The notes: generated by a model from the letters alone, not told the origin. Positions 17,004-26,919 are shown, counted from the stretch's first letter. The stretch is 64,000 nt of DNA from Mucilaginibacter ginkgonis (GCF_009754905.2 NZ_CP066775.1:3596001-3660000); one strand, 5' to 3'. Numbers and translations: made by a program.

Positions 17004-17036
17004 TCCCTCTCCTTTGGAGAGGGTTGGGGTGAGGCC
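17004..17036 (+). repeat. CTCC/GGAG palindromic repeat, copy 3 (between sdhC and sdhA)
   Basis: TCCCTCTCCTTTGGAGAGGG then TTGGGGTGAGG, sitting in the sdhC-sdhA spacer and ending about 20 bp before the sdhA start. It would form a stable hairpin in the sdh mRNA and may set subunit ratios or mRNA ends. Confidence 0.8.
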
Positions 17037-17055
17037 TCTAAAACGTATAGAAAAT

Positions 17056-18990
17056 ATGACTTTAGATGCAAAAGTTCCCGAAGGCCCATTAGCCGATAAA
17101 TGGAGCAAGCATAAATTTAACTTAAAGCTGGTTAACCCCGCTAACAAACGTAAGTACGACATTATTGTAGTCGGTACAGGTTTGGCAGGCGCGTCGGCGG
17201 CGGCATCGCTGGCCGAATTGGGTTACAATGTAAAAGCGTTTTGTTTTCAGGATAGCCCCCGCCGTGCGCACTCCATCGCGGCTCAGGGTGGTATAAACGC
17301 TGCTAAGAACTATCGTAATGATGGTGACAGCGTTTACCGTCTATTCTATGATACTATTAAAGGTGGTGATTACCGTGCTCGCGAAGGCAACGTTTACCGC
17401 CTGGCAGAAAACTCTGTACACATAATAGATCAATGCGTTGCACAAGGCGTGCCTTTTGCCCGCGAATACGGCGGTATGTTAGATAACCGTTCATTTGGTG
17501 GCGCGCAGGTATCACGTACGTTTTACGCACGCGGCCAAACTGGTCAACAGTTATTATTGGGCGCCTATTCGGCGCTAAACCGCCAGATCCACGAGGGTAA
17601 AGTAAAGATGTACACCCGTACAGAAATGCTGGACGTTGTTGTGGTTGATGGTAAGGCGCAAGGCATTATTACCCGGAATTTAAAAACGGGCGAGATAGAT
17701 ACACATACCGGTCATGCGGTATTGCTTTGCACAGGTGGCTACGGCAACGTTTTCTACCTGTCTACAAACGCTATCGGCTCCAACGTAACTGCGGCATGGC
17801 GGGCGCATAAACGTGGTGCTTACTTTGCAAACCCTTGTTATACGCAAATCCACCCAACTTGTATCCCGGTTACCGGCACACATCAAAGTAAATTAACGCT
17901 GATGTCTGAGTCGTTACGTAATGACGGCCGCGTGTGGGCACCAAAGACTGTTGAGACTGCAGAGAAACTGCGCAAAGGCCAGCTTAAGGCAAGCGATATA
18001 AAAGAAGAAGATAGGGATTACTTCCTGGAACGTAAATACCCTGCATTCGGTAACCTCGTTCCGCGCGACGTGGCTTCCCGTAACGCCAAAGAGATGGCTG
18101 ATGAGCACCGTGGTGTTGGTGCGTCCGGCTTTGCGGTTTTCCTTGATTTCGCCGACGCGATAAAGCGTTTGGGCGAAGAAACCGTAAGGGCTAAATATGG
18201 TAACCTGTTTGACATGTACATACAGATCACCGACGAGAACCCGTATAAGCAACCAATGCGTATTTACCCTGCGGTGCATTATACAATGGGCGGCCTATGG
18301 GTTGACTATAACTTGCAGACCACCATCCCGGGCTTGTACTGTTTAGGTGAAGCTAATTTCTCTGACCACGGTGCTAACCGCTTAGGTGCTTCTGCCTTGA
18401 TGCAGGGCTTAAGCGACGGTTATTTTGTCATCCCTTATACCCTTGGAGATTACCTGGCTACCATAGGTCCGAAGCCTATCGACGCAAGTCACCCTGCTTT
18501 TGCAAAAACCAAAGAGGATACCATAGCTCATATTAATAAACTGCTGGCGCTTAAGGGCAACAAAACAGTTGTTGAATACCACCGCGAACTTGGCCACATT
18601 ATGTGGGAGTATTGTGGTATGGCCCGTACTGCCGAAGGCTTAACAAAAGCCAAAGGCATGATAGCTGAACTTAAAGCGGACTTCTGGAAAAACGCTATTG
18701 TTACCGGCGAGAATGAAGAGATAAACGCTGCCCTGGAACGTGCGGGCCGTGTTGCCGACTTTATTGAGTTGGGGGAGTTAATGGTTGACGACGCTTTAAT
18801 GCGCGCCGAATCATGCGGCGGACACTTCCGTTTAGAATCTCAAACACCGGAAGGTGAAGCATTACGCGACGATGAAAACTTTGCCTTTGTTGCTGCATGG
18901 GAGTTCATGGGCGAAAATCAGCCGGAACGTTTGAATAAAGAAGAACTGGTATTTGAAAATGTTAAGCTTACGCAGAGAAGTTATAAGTAA
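17056..18990 (+). CDS. sdhA: Succinate dehydrogenase/fumarate reductase flavoprotein subunit
   Basis: 644 aa from ATG 17056 ([16 protein letters not shown]). The frame is open back to 17014, but that part is the palindromic repeat. The Rossmann FAD motif is [21 protein letters not shown] (about 36-56), and His72 in [16 protein letters not shown] is the expected covalent FAD attachment site. The substrate region has [33 protein letters not shown] and a C-terminal [20 protein letters not shown]. It oxidises succinate to fumarate on the cytoplasmic face of the complex, in the TCA cycle and respiratory chain. Confidence 0.96.
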   Translation: MTLDAKVPEGPLADKWSKHKFNLKLVNPANKRKYDIIVVGTGLAGASAAASLAELGYNVKAFCFQDSPRRAHSIAAQGGINAAKNYRNDGDSVYRLFYDTIKGGDYRAREGNVYRLAENSVHIIDQCVAQGVPFAREYGGMLDNRSFGGAQVSRTFYARGQTGQQLLLGAYSALNRQIHEGKVKMYTRTEMLDVVVVDGKAQGIITRNLKTGEIDTHTGHAVLLCTGGYGNVFYLSTNAIGSNVTAAWRAHKRGAYFANPCYTQIHPTCIPVTGTHQSKLTLMSESLRNDGRVWAPKTVETAEKLRKGQLKASDIKEEDRDYFLERKYPAFGNLVPRDVASRNAKEMADEHRGVGASGFAVFLDFADAIKRLGEETVRAKYGNLFDMYIQITDENPYKQPMRIYPAVHYTMGGLWVDYNLQTTIPGLYCLGEANFSDHGANRLGASALMQGLSDGYFVIPYTLGDYLATIGPKPIDASHPAFAKTKEDTIAHINKLLALKGNKTVVEYHRELGHIMWEYCGMARTAEGLTKAKGMIAELKADFWKNAIVTGENEEINAALERAGRVADFIELGELMVDDALMRAESCGGHFRLESQTPEGEALRDDENFAFVAAWEFMGENQPERLNKEELVFENVKLTQRSYK

Positions 18991-18995
18991 GGAGT

Positions 18996-19055
18996 GAATG
19001 GTGAGTGATGAATTGTGAGTAGGTATCTCGCGTCTCATATCTCACATCTCAAATC
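18996..19055. repeat. Simple repeat tract in the sdhA-sdhB spacer
   Basis: GTGAGTGATGAATTGTGAGT followed by TCTCATATCTCACATCTCAA. The units GTGAG and TCTCA(C/T) are repeated and complementary, so the spacer can fold. It precedes the sdhB start and shows no coding signal. Confidence 0.55.
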
Positions 19056-19062
19056 TAAAACA

Positions 19063-19854
19063 ATGGATAACGCAAATATGAAACTGACGCTTAAAGTATG
19101 GCGTCAAAAAAATGCACAAACCCCTGGTAAGTTTGAAACTTACAAGGCCGAAGCTATCTCGCCGGACATGTCGTTTCTGGAAATGCTAGACGTGGTGAAC
19201 GAAAGCCTTACTGTAGCCGGTCAAGAGCCGATACACTTTGACCACGATTGCCGCGAAGGTATTTGCGGTATGTGTTCATTATATATCAACGGTCGCCCGC
19301 ATGGCCCTAAACGTGCCATTACCACTTGCCAGCTGCACATGCGCAGTTTTGAGGATGGGCAGACAATAACTATCGAGCCTTGGCGCGCTGCACCGTTCCC
19401 GGTTTTGAAGGATCTGGCTGTTGACCGTTCGGCGTTCGACCGTATACAGCAAGCGGGCGGTTACATTTCTGTAAATACGGGCGGTGTACCCGATGCTAAC
19501 GAGATAGCTATACCTAAGGTAATTGCCGATGAAGCTTTCAACTCAGCTACGTGTATTGGTTGCGGAGCTTGTGTAGCGGCATGTAAAAATGCGTCGGCAA
19601 TGCTGTTTGTATCTGCAAAGATCACGCAGTTAGGTTTGTTGCCGCAAGGCCAGCCAGAGCGTTACCGCCGTGCGCAAACCATGGTTGCACAAATGGACGA
19701 AGAAGGTTTTGGTAACTGTACCAACACCGGCGCCTGCGAAGCAGAGTGCCCTAAGGAAATTACGCTGACCAACATCGCTACGATGAATAATGACTACTTC
19801 AGTGCTAAGCTATTCCGCCAGGAAGAGGTGCATGAAGTGCAACACGGCGAGTAA
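19063..19854 (+). CDS. sdhB: Succinate dehydrogenase iron-sulfur subunit
   Basis: 263 aa from ATG 19063 ([16 protein letters not shown]). The open frame back to 19015 is repeat sequence; ATG 19078 is also possible. It has the [2Fe-2S] ferredoxin domain [18 protein letters not shown] plus a later TTCQLH, then the [4Fe-4S]/[3Fe-4S] domain [17 protein letters not shown] and [15 protein letters not shown]. It relays electrons from SdhA to the SdhC hemes. Last gene of sdhCAB, followed by a terminator. Confidence 0.95.
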   Translation: MDNANMKLTLKVWRQKNAQTPGKFETYKAEAISPDMSFLEMLDVVNESLTVAGQEPIHFDHDCREGICGMCSLYINGRPHGPKRAITTCQLHMRSFEDGQTITIEPWRAAPFPVLKDLAVDRSAFDRIQQAGGYISVNTGGVPDANEIAIPKVIADEAFNSATCIGCGACVAACKNASAMLFVSAKITQLGLLPQGQPERYRRAQTMVAQMDEEGFGNCTNTGACEAECPKEITLTNIATMNNDYFSAKLFRQEEVHEVQHGE

Positions 19855-19874
19855 GTAAATATTTAAATAAACGG

Positions 19875-19909
19875 AAGCGGCTTTTTGAAAACAAAAAGCT
19901 GCTTTTTTT
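19875..19909 (+). terminator. Terminator of the sdhCAB operon
   Basis: AAGCGGCTTTTT / AAAAAGCTGCTT with a 6-nt loop, then a T run, 21 bp after the sdhB stop. Confidence 0.85.
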
Positions 19910-19945
19910 ATACGTAAAATTTCGGCAGTCAACGCTACTGCAATA

Positions 19946-19976
19946 AAAAAGGCCCAACTTATGTTGGGCCTTTTTT
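19946..19976. terminator. Bidirectional terminator
   Basis: GGCCCAAC TTAT GTTGGGCC flanked by A6 and T6, between sdhB (plus) and the convergent barrel-protein gene (minus, stop at 19979). It can serve both strands. Confidence 0.9.
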
Positions 19977-19978
19977 AT

Positions 19979-22528
19979 TTATATTTTTCCAGATGTATTA
20001 AGTGGAGGAGCGGTTGGGTTACTGCCTCCGCCGCCATTATTGCCTCCGTTATTCGGGTTCATGTCGTCGGGGTTTTGATCTTGCTGATCATCTCTTTGCT
20101 GATCTTGCTTTTTGCGTTGCTGCTTGTTGCCGCCAACTGTCTGGCCAAAGCGATAAGATAGCGTGAAGAGTACAATGCGTGTTGCAAACCGGCGGTCTGA
20201 GGTTTGGAAGAGTCGGCCGTCACCGCTGGTAACTGTATTGCTGAATTTGCGGGTATTGAAAATATCGCGGGCGTTGGCGCTAAAGTTAAGCGTTTTGGTA
20301 ATATCGTATTTCAGACCACCGTCAACACCATACAACGCGTTCTGCGTGCCTTGTGCGGTTACTTGTCTGCCTTGATAATCGCCGCGGATCTGAAAACCTA
20401 ATTTTGGTAACGGCTTAACGTTTGCAGTCAAGTTACCATTAAAAGAGGTACCTGATGATGAACGGATGCCTTGTAAGGCATTGCCATTTATGCTGCGGTA
20501 GTAAACGTTAACATTGCCCGTAAGATCAATTATTTTAGATGGTGTCAGCTTAGCGATCAACTCGTAACCGCCATTAGATGCACTGGTTACGTTATCGAAA
20601 GTTGTAAGTGTAATGGTGCTGCTATTGCCGTATAAGGTTTGTATCCGCTGAATATCATCCAGGGTTTTTCGGTAGTAAAGCGATGATGTAAGTGTTAACG
20701 CTTTAAAGTAGTTGATATAGCTTAACTCAAAAGCATGTGTATCTTCGGGCCTCAGGTTGGGGTTACCCTGCTGATAGTTCTGACGGTCGCTGCGATCCAA
20801 AAAGGGCGAGATCTGCCTGTCGCGCGGGCGGCTTACCCTGCGGCTGTAGCTTAATTGCAACGTTTGGTTCTCTGTCAGTTTTTGGGTCAGAAATACGCTT
20901 GGATATATCCTAAAATAATCTTGGTTGTGATTTTCTACATTATTCAACACAGTAGTCTGCGTAGTAATATGCGCGTCCTCTGCACGTAAACCTGCTTGTA
21001 AGCTAAAATTGCCAAAACTATGCTGGTAATTGGTATACAACGCATGAACCTGCTCATTATAAGTAAACAAGTTGCCCAGCGTATCCGCACGTACAAAGCG
21101 GCCCGCAACTTGGTTTAGCGTATCTACCGTGTAGTTATTATCAGTTTTGTTAAATGTGCTGCGGTAGCCCATTTCCAAACGGCTGTTTTTTAACGGCAGC
21201 ACGTAATCGGCTTGCAGGTTTAAGTTATGCTGGTTACCCAGATTGAAGTTGTTCTGTAAAGAATTATACCCGGTAGGCAACTGCCCCGAAAACTGGTAAT
21301 TATATAGGGTATTCAGGTAATCGGTATTGTCGTTCTTGGAGGTTGAATATCCGATGTTGGCAGTTAACTCTTGCTGGGGCTTTTTGTACTTGTGGCTAAA
21401 GTCCAGATTAAAGTCCAGATTATGGCCGCTGCCGTTACTGGTATTATTTCGGGTGATGGTTTCTAAGATCGTAGGCCCCGCCAGGTTGGTAAATCCGTTT
21501 TGCAGCCTGTCGTTAGTACGGATGTTAATGTTATTGGTAAGGCTAAGCGTAGTCTTCTTATCCAGGTAAAAATCTACACCGCTGCGAATGTTATTCGAGT
21601 TGATATTAAAACTCTGATCGGCAACCTGATCTTGTGTAATAGTACCGGTGCTGCCATTTGTGATGGTGTGGCTGGTGCCGTTACCGATCCGCGTACCCTT
21701 GCGGAAGCTATAGTTGGTGTAAAGGTTCACGGCCTTTGTCTGATAAGCCAGGTTAAGAGAGGTATTGTAGGTGTGTTGAGTGCCGGCAGTAACTGAGGCG
21801 GAGCCGTTGAACCCAACCTGCGCATTACGTTTTAACACAATGTTGATGATACCCGATTGACCTTCCGCGTCGTATTTTGATGATGGGTTAGTGATCACTT
21901 CGATATTCTCGATAGAACTGGCTGGGATGGACTGCAAAATATCAGCGAGGTTGGCTCCTGTTAACGCTGAGGGCTTGCCGTTAATAAGTATGCGCACATC
22001 GCTTGATCCGCGAAGGTTTATGTTACCGTCAACATCCACTTGTACTGATGGTACATTGCTTAATAAGTCGGTAGCAGAACCCCCCTGGCTTACTAAACTT
22101 TGGTCAACGCTAAAAACTTTTTTATCTGTGCTTAGCTGTATCTGGCTGCGTTGCGCCGTTACCTGAACCTCTTTAAGTACACCTTTAGCTGTAGTCAACT
22201 TAACCGCGCCCAGGTTTATTGCCGCGCCGCTGATTAGTACATTATCGTTACTGAAAGATATATAGCCTACAAATGAAGCCCTGAAAATATAAGTGCCGTT
22301 TGGCACGCCTGTGATATTAAAGCCACCGCCTAACGCGGTTTGTGTACTGCGGAATGGTTTGTTATCGGCCTTGTTGATCAGTGATACGGTGGCGAATTCT
22401 AATGGCTGGCCGTTGGCGCCGTCAACCAATTTGCCCGAAACAGAGCCGCCTGTTTGCGCATGTGCCAGAGTTGCTAGAAATAAAATAGGGGTAGCAAGTA
22501 AAAGAAAATATAAACGCTTGAAATTCAT
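19979..22528 (-). CDS. TonB-dependent-receptor-like outer-membrane barrel protein
   Basis: About 849 aa from ATG 22528 (MNFKRLYFLLLATPILFL...AHAQ, a good Sec leader); the earlier ATG at 22561 gives a poor leader. After the leader comes a CarboxypepD_reg-like module (GGSVSGKLVDGANGQPLEFATVSL), then a plug-like region with LRGSSDVRILINGKPSALTGANLADILQSIPASSIENIEVITNPSSKYDAEGQSGIINIVLKR, and a beta-barrel of the outer-membrane barrel 3 type. The last about 45 residues (PDDMNPNNGG...GGGGSNPTAPP) form a Q/D/N/G-rich tail after the final strand FTLSYRFG. The substrate is unknown. It is monocistronic by the terminator. Confidence 0.88.
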   Translation of the reverse strand: MNFKRLYFLLLATPILFLATLAHAQTGGSVSGKLVDGANGQPLEFATVSLINKADNKPFRSTQTALGGGFNITGVPNGTYIFRASFVGYISFSNDNVLISGAAINLGAVKLTTAKGVLKEVQVTAQRSQIQLSTDKKVFSVDQSLVSQGGSATDLLSNVPSVQVDVDGNINLRGSSDVRILINGKPSALTGANLADILQSIPASSIENIEVITNPSSKYDAEGQSGIINIVLKRNAQVGFNGSASVTAGTQHTYNTSLNLAYQTKAVNLYTNYSFRKGTRIGNGTSHTITNGSTGTITQDQVADQSFNINSNNIRSGVDFYLDKKTTLSLTNNINIRTNDRLQNGFTNLAGPTILETITRNNTSNGSGHNLDFNLDFSHKYKKPQQELTANIGYSTSKNDNTDYLNTLYNYQFSGQLPTGYNSLQNNFNLGNQHNLNLQADYVLPLKNSRLEMGYRSTFNKTDNNYTVDTLNQVAGRFVRADTLGNLFTYNEQVHALYTNYQHSFGNFSLQAGLRAEDAHITTQTTVLNNVENHNQDYFRIYPSVFLTQKLTENQTLQLSYSRRVSRPRDRQISPFLDRSDRQNYQQGNPNLRPEDTHAFELSYINYFKALTLTSSLYYRKTLDDIQRIQTLYGNSSTITLTTFDNVTSASNGGYELIAKLTPSKIIDLTGNVNVYYRSINGNALQGIRSSSGTSFNGNLTANVKPLPKLGFQIRGDYQGRQVTAQGTQNALYGVDGGLKYDITKTLNFSANARDIFNTRKFSNTVTSGDGRLFQTSDRRFATRIVLFTLSYRFGQTVGGNKQQRKKQDQQRDDQQDQNPDDMNPNNGGNNGGGGSNPTAPPLNTSGKI

Positions 22529-22666
22529 GGTGCAAAAATCATTCTTTTTAACACCCATCAACCCGTAAGCCTGTAACTTTGTTGATATTATATACTGCGT
22601 TAATGGTAAAAATTCTATTACCAGAATATTAAATAAGCATGACTTTTAGGCTGACAGTTAGCTTGT

Positions 22667-23221
22667 CTAATTATAAATAGCGTCCATTGTTGCCCAAACT
22701 TTATCAGCGACAGGTAGTGGAGAAGCCTCGACAAAAATCGTCTTTGGTTCTTTTTTGATAACGCGGATATGTAGAACAATGGGTTTCTGTGTCATATAGT
22801 CGAGCATGGTAACTGTTCCCTGATAAGCAATATCATTTGATTTTAGATCGATCAATTTTACCGTAACCGGGATGGAATAAGCCGGGTCTATGTTAGCCAA
22901 TCTGAGGTTCGATATCAGCAGGTTTGTGTAGTATATTTTCAAGGCGTTCTCTAAACCGGATTTGTCGAGCGATGGGTATCCGGTGAGCGACCATTTAAAA
23001 CAATATGTCCAATACAAGCGCGATTTATTGTTCGCCCAGTCAGGCGAGAAAAAGGCTTCTTCCGTTCCCGTGTACGGAAACCCGGGCGCGAAGGATGGCG
23101 GCAGGTTGAATTTTTCTACTGTCCAATCCGGCGGCAATTTGTGCTGTACAGAAGTTTGGCTTATGGCTTCCAAACCTACCGAGATCAGCAATATGAAAAA
23201 GAAAGATGGCCTTAGTTTCAT
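22667..23221 (-). CDS. Secreted protein of unknown function
   Basis: 184 aa with an N-terminal Sec leader (MKLRPSFFFILLISVGLEAISQ). I do not recognise a family. The mature part begins with PPDWTVEKFNLPPSFAPGFPY and contains FFSPDWANNKSRLYWTYCF and a C-terminal EASPLPVADKVWATMDAIYN. Aromatic- and proline-rich, no lipobox, one Cys; probably a periplasmic globular domain. It lies between two outer-membrane protein genes on the same strand but with gaps, so no operon is shown. Confidence 0.6.
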   Translation of the reverse strand: MKLRPSFFFILLISVGLEAISQTSVQHKLPPDWTVEKFNLPPSFAPGFPYTGTEEAFFSPDWANNKSRLYWTYCFKWSLTGYPSLDKSGLENALKIYYTNLLISNLRLANIDPAYSIPVTVKLIDLKSNDIAYQGTVTMLDYMTQKPIVLHIRVIKKEPKTIFVEASPLPVADKVWATMDAIYN

Positions 23222-23302
23222 TTGCAGCTAAATTATCGCAAGCAAATGTTAAAAAACGTTACCAGCCTTGTTAAAGAAAGTTAAATACGGATAACTATAC
23301 AA

Positions 23303-24565
23303 TTAGAATATTTCGCCTACGTCTATAAACAAGCCGTTTGAGCCCTGCCTGCCAAAGCCATAATCGATAGCAATATTGGTGCGCGATGTCTTATTCAATT
23401 TGACACGCAATCCGGGACCAATTGCAGGTTGTACCGCTTGTAAACGTGTACCCGGCTGTGCAGATAAACTCTGCGCGTTAGCAAAGATCACCCCTCCGAG
23501 TAAACCGTTTTTTGTGATGGGGAAACGATACTCCGACTCAAGGTAAACCATTTGAGCACCCCTAAAACGTCCCTGAATGTATCCGCGGCCAGTAGCAGAG
23601 TTCTGGTCCCAGCCCGTACTCGGTAAGTTAAGGTATGATGGGCGCCCGCCAACTACCAACCAATTGTATGACCATAAGGCCAAAGTGTTATGCGACCCTT
23701 GCGGGAAGTTGATGTATTTGCGAACGTCTAATGTCAGCGACTGCCAGTTTTGTGAAGAGCCGAGGAAAGTTTGGTTTGTGCGAAACAACAAGCTGCCGTA
23801 AAACCCTTTAGCAGGATTGATGGAGTTATCGCGCGAGTCATAAACGAAGTTCGCCGTAAGGCCGGAAGCTAAATTTTTCCTATTAGTGCCATAAAGGTTA
23901 TATGCTGATGGTTTGCCATCAAGCGTACCCTCTTCGCTTATATTGGTGTACGAATCGAGGGCATACCCAATACCACCATACAAGTTACCTGTTATATGGC
24001 GCAAAGCGGTTTCGTAGAAACGGAAAAATGTAAAATCCATAGGATTTTCATCGTCAATATTTGACGAGCTGCCTAACCCGAATGTACTTTGCGGATAACG
24101 GTAAAAACGGTAATCGCCTATAAAATTATATTTGTTGTTCTTCGTCCAGATACTGCTTTCGATAGGAATGATAAACTGTTTGTTTAATGTGTAAGAAACA
24201 CTGGTAACTAAAGTTGATATGCGCGACTGCGGCCCCGTGCGCCAGGCTACGTTACCTGCTAAAACAAAGGCGAGTTTAGTTACCAGGGTGTATCCCACTG
24301 CCGGTACAACAGAAAACTCGGGCTTGGTAGTAACGGAATCTGATTTGTTAGATGCCTTATGACCGAAAAGCCCGAATAATACTTCCGGCAGGTCTTTTTG
24401 GTCGGTCGGTTTATTTGAATCTTTAGTGGTATCCGCAACGCCTTTTTTACCGGTAATTACTTGCGGAATGGAGATGTTCTTTTCTACGGTTTGCGCATAA
24501 GCGGCAACCTGCAACACGCCGAATAATACAGTACAGTGTAGGATCTTTACGAAAAATCTGGTCAA
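23303..24565 (-). CDS. BamA/TamA-type (Omp85) outer-membrane barrel protein
   Basis: 420 aa, Sec leader ending VAAYAQ. A linker rich in T, D and K (about 35-80) is followed by a surface-antigen (Omp85 C-terminal) barrel: FVYDSRDNSINPAKGFYGSLLFR, LALWSYNWLVVGGRPSYLNLP, GRGYIQGRFRGAQMVYLESEYRFPI (the RGY/RF loop) and a terminal IDYGFGRQGSNGLFIDVGEIF. No POTRA domain is seen, so it is a short member with unknown cargo, not BamA itself. Confidence 0.8.
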   Translation of the reverse strand: MTRFFVKILHCTVLFGVLQVAAYAQTVEKNISIPQVITGKKGVADTTKDSNKPTDQKDLPEVLFGLFGHKASNKSDSVTTKPEFSVVPAVGYTLVTKLAFVLAGNVAWRTGPQSRISTLVTSVSYTLNKQFIIPIESSIWTKNNKYNFIGDYRFYRYPQSTFGLGSSSNIDDENPMDFTFFRFYETALRHITGNLYGGIGYALDSYTNISEEGTLDGKPSAYNLYGTNRKNLASGLTANFVYDSRDNSINPAKGFYGSLLFRTNQTFLGSSQNWQSLTLDVRKYINFPQGSHNTLALWSYNWLVVGGRPSYLNLPSTGWDQNSATGRGYIQGRFRGAQMVYLESEYRFPITKNGLLGGVIFANAQSLSAQPGTRLQAVQPAIGPGLRVKLNKTSRTNIAIDYGFGRQGSNGLFIDVGEIF

Positions 24566-24653
24566 AACAGCAGCTTTAGGCAGGGGTATCAGGATGCAAT
24601 TTTAGTACAAATAGCCAACTTATTTATAAGCAATGTGTAATAATTAATATTGC

Positions 24654-25439
24654 TTACAATCCCGAATAATAGTCGTACCCTGCTTCTGCCCAGTAATCGC
24701 GCGGGCGCTCATTGCTGAACGACATGGTGCCAATGCGTTTTAAGTTTTTAATGCCATATTTTACCGGGATGATCAGCCTTAATGGTGCCCCGTGCTCCAT
24801 GGTTATGGGCTTGCCGTTCATTTCATAGGCAAGGATGGTTTGCGGGTGCAAAGCACTGGGCATATCCAAACCGACGTAATATTTCCCATCGGGTGTCTCC
24901 AGGCCCATGTAATCTTTTTTGGTTTGTTGGGCAAGGCCGAAATGTTCAATAAAGTCTATCACCTTAACACCACCCCAATGTTGTATCTGGTCCCAGCCTT
25001 CTACACATTTAAAATCGAACACGATGTCTGTCTTTGGTAAGGCTTTGATCTGGTCGAGCGTAATATTTTGCTTTGATCCTTTGTCCGTAATTACCTGTAG
25101 CTGCCATGAGGCAACGTCATATTTCTGATCCTCGATGCCTATCAAACTGTTTACCCTTGGCGGGTTTGCTGCAAGTGCTGCCGGATAAGTGCGCACCAGG
25201 TGGCGGTTGCTGAAAAAGTTGCGGAAGAAGAGTTCTGTTTTGTTAAGCGCCTTGCGCAAAGGCTTGTGTGCACCCGCTGTAATTGCAGGTTTCTCGATAG
25301 GCGAATGATAAAGCCATTTCCATCCTTCGAAAGCAGCTCCGGCACCTATAAAAAAAGTAGCGAACGATATAAAGTTGCGGCGCTTGATAGTTTTATCAAG
25401 CGGTTGTTCTTCAGCCGGTTTATTTTTATCGTTAGGCAT
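24654..25439 (-). CDS. Tat-exported molybdopterin oxidoreductase (sulfite oxidase/MsrP fold)
   Basis: 261 aa. The N-terminus has a twin-arginine motif (KRRNFISFATFF, Arg20-Arg21), indicating folded export. The sulfite-oxidase-type molybdenum cofactor domain has FDFKCVEGWDQIQHWGG (Cys145, the expected Mo ligand), MEHGAPLRLIIPVKYGIKNLKRIGTMSF and RPRDYWAEAGYDYYSG. MsrP (YedY) repairs oxidised methionine in periplasmic proteins; this homologue may do so, but other substrates are possible. It overlaps the cytochrome b gene by one base, which should pass it electrons, as MsrQ does for MsrP. Confidence 0.85.
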   Translation of the reverse strand: MPNDKNKPAEEQPLDKTIKRRNFISFATFFIGAGAAFEGWKWLYHSPIEKPAITAGAHKPLRKALNKTELFFRNFFSNRHLVRTYPAALAANPPRVNSLIGIEDQKYDVASWQLQVITDKGSKQNITLDQIKALPKTDIVFDFKCVEGWDQIQHWGGVKVIDFIEHFGLAQQTKKDYMGLETPDGKYYVGLDMPSALHPQTILAYEMNGKPITMEHGAPLRLIIPVKYGIKNLKRIGTMSFSNERPRDYWAEAGYDYYSGL

Positions 25440-26137
25440 TATTTGCTATCGGCGTTAGACATAGGTTTCGCGCTTGTTTTCTCGGGCTTGTCAATTATTT
25501 CAAAACCCGAAATAACAGAGCGAAAATTGTTCCACCCGGCCAGGGCAACCTGTATTACATGTATCACAAAAAATATGACGTATCCAATGGTAAGCACAAA
25601 GTGTATGATGCGTGCAGTATGATAGCTACCGCAAAGCCAGGTTAGCCAGCCAAACTGTACGGGTTTATAAATAGCCAGACCTGTTATTAAAGAACCAAAG
25701 CCCATAATAATGATTGCGGTATAGGCGATGCGCTGGGCTGCGTTGTATTTATTTTGAGGCGGCGCCATTTTACGGATGTGCAGATCATGCAGCAATACCT
25801 GCCATGCTTCTTTGAACGATTTTTTCTGTGGCACCAGTTCGCGCCAACTGCCCGACACTATTGTATAGATTACGTATAACAAACCGTTTACGGCAAAAAA
25901 CCACATAAACAGAAAATGGAATGCCATACCTTCTGACAACCGGTGCGGAATGTTGAAAAACTTGTAGAAGCCTTGCGGAAAAAACCTGTAGAACGTGTGC
26001 CCAAACAACGTGATCTTATAGGTGTCGCTGGCCCAGTAAATAAGCAGCCCGCTCCAGATCATCACCGTTAGAATAGGGAAGTTAATCCAGTGTGTCCACC
26101 GCATTATTACCGAATGTTTTTCTTTGATGGCCTTCAT
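25439..26137 (-). CDS. Cytochrome b561-type membrane subunit
   Basis: 232 aa, four to five membrane spans. Heme-ligand candidates are His in MRWTHWINFPILTVMIW, GMAFHFLFMWF and RIIHFVLTIGYVIFFVIHVIQ. It resembles hydrogenase/formate dehydrogenase-type cytochrome b rather than MsrQ itself. The gene ends where the molybdoenzyme gene begins (one-base overlap) and starts 5 bp after the DUF1223 gene stop. It most likely moves electrons from quinol to the exported molybdoenzyme. Confidence 0.85.
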   Translation of the reverse strand: MKAIKEKHSVIMRWTHWINFPILTVMIWSGLLIYWASDTYKITLFGHTFYRFFPQGFYKFFNIPHRLSEGMAFHFLFMWFFAVNGLLYVIYTIVSGSWRELVPQKKSFKEAWQVLLHDLHIRKMAPPQNKYNAAQRIAYTAIIIMGFGSLITGLAIYKPVQFGWLTWLCGSYHTARIIHFVLTIGYVIFFVIHVIQVALAGWNNFRSVISGFEIIDKPEKTSAKPMSNADSK

Positions 26138-26142
26138 CGGTC

Positions 26143-26919
26143 TTATAACGAAATATTTTGAAGGCTGGTCTTGCAGGCCGCGCTTATTTGCCCGTTAGTT
26201 TGGTTCTGTAGAAAAGCGATCACTTCCAGGTTTTTAGTATTCAACCCTTTTGATAGTTCAATGTTGCCATTGCCTGAGGGCTTCTTTAAGGTTAGCGTTT
26301 GCAGTTGACGTACAATTTGCACATGAGCCAATGTGCGGCCGCTGTTTTCGCCGGCTTCTACCTTTGTAGTTGCAGACTTTTGCACTACAGCTACCACTAA
26401 AGATGTGTTGCTTTCATTGCCGCTTGTCTTGTAGTTAAAATTAATATGGTTACCGGTTAAGGTCAAATCATTTAAGGAAAGAGTGGAGTTTGCCTCGCTT
26501 TGTTCAGCAGCTTTAATGCTGTTACGTAAAGTGCCTTCTTCAGACCCGATGAATTCTTTACGGCCGTTAACCACTATCTGCGGCGTATAAACACTTGAAC
26601 CCTTTATCCAATTTACATACTGTTTTTGTTTTGCTGTACAAGCCGCGTCGCTAAATACGTCGCGCCAGCCCAGTCGGTTCCAGTAATCAACATGATAAGC
26701 TAAAATGTAAACAGGTTTACCTGCCATCTCATTTTGTATACGGGCAATCAGTGCATCTGCCGGCGGGCAGCTGGAGCACCCTTCAGAAGTAAATAACTCT
26801 ACTACAGCAAATCCCTGACGCGCGTGATTCTTCTTAAAAATTCCATTAGTAGTGAACGCAGTAGCAGTTATCACTACAATAACCAAAGCTATAACCGTTG
26901 TTAATTTAGTCCGTGTCAT
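26143..26919 (-). CDS. DUF1223 thioredoxin-fold protein, exported
   Basis: 258 aa with an N-terminal membrane/leader segment (TVIALVIVVITATAF). Thioredoxin-like VVELFTSEGCSSCPPADALI gives a Cys48-Cys51 pair, followed by AYHVDYWNRLGWRDVFSD and YTPQIVVNGRKEFIGSEE, hallmarks of DUF1223. The family function is unknown; the CxxC implies redox chemistry in the periplasm. It is the first gene of a tight three-gene operon with cytochrome b and the molybdoenzyme, suggesting one redox system. Confidence 0.85.
   Translation of the reverse strand: MTRTKLTTVIALVIVVITATAFTTNGIFKKNHARQGFAVVELFTSEGCSSCPPADALIARIQNEMAGKPVYILAYHVDYWNRLGWRDVFSDAACTAKQKQYVNWIKGSSVYTPQIVVNGRKEFIGSEEGTLRNSIKAAEQSEANSTLSLNDLTLTGNHINFNYKTSGNESNTSLVVAVVQKSATTKVEAGENSGRTLAHVQIVRQLQTLTLKKPSGNGNIELSKGLNTKNLEVIAFLQNQTNGQISAACKTSLQNISL

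Noticed and set aside
17014..17055. Upstream extension of sdhA
   Set aside because: The extension lies in the CTCC/GGAG repeat; the conserved N-terminus starts at 17056.
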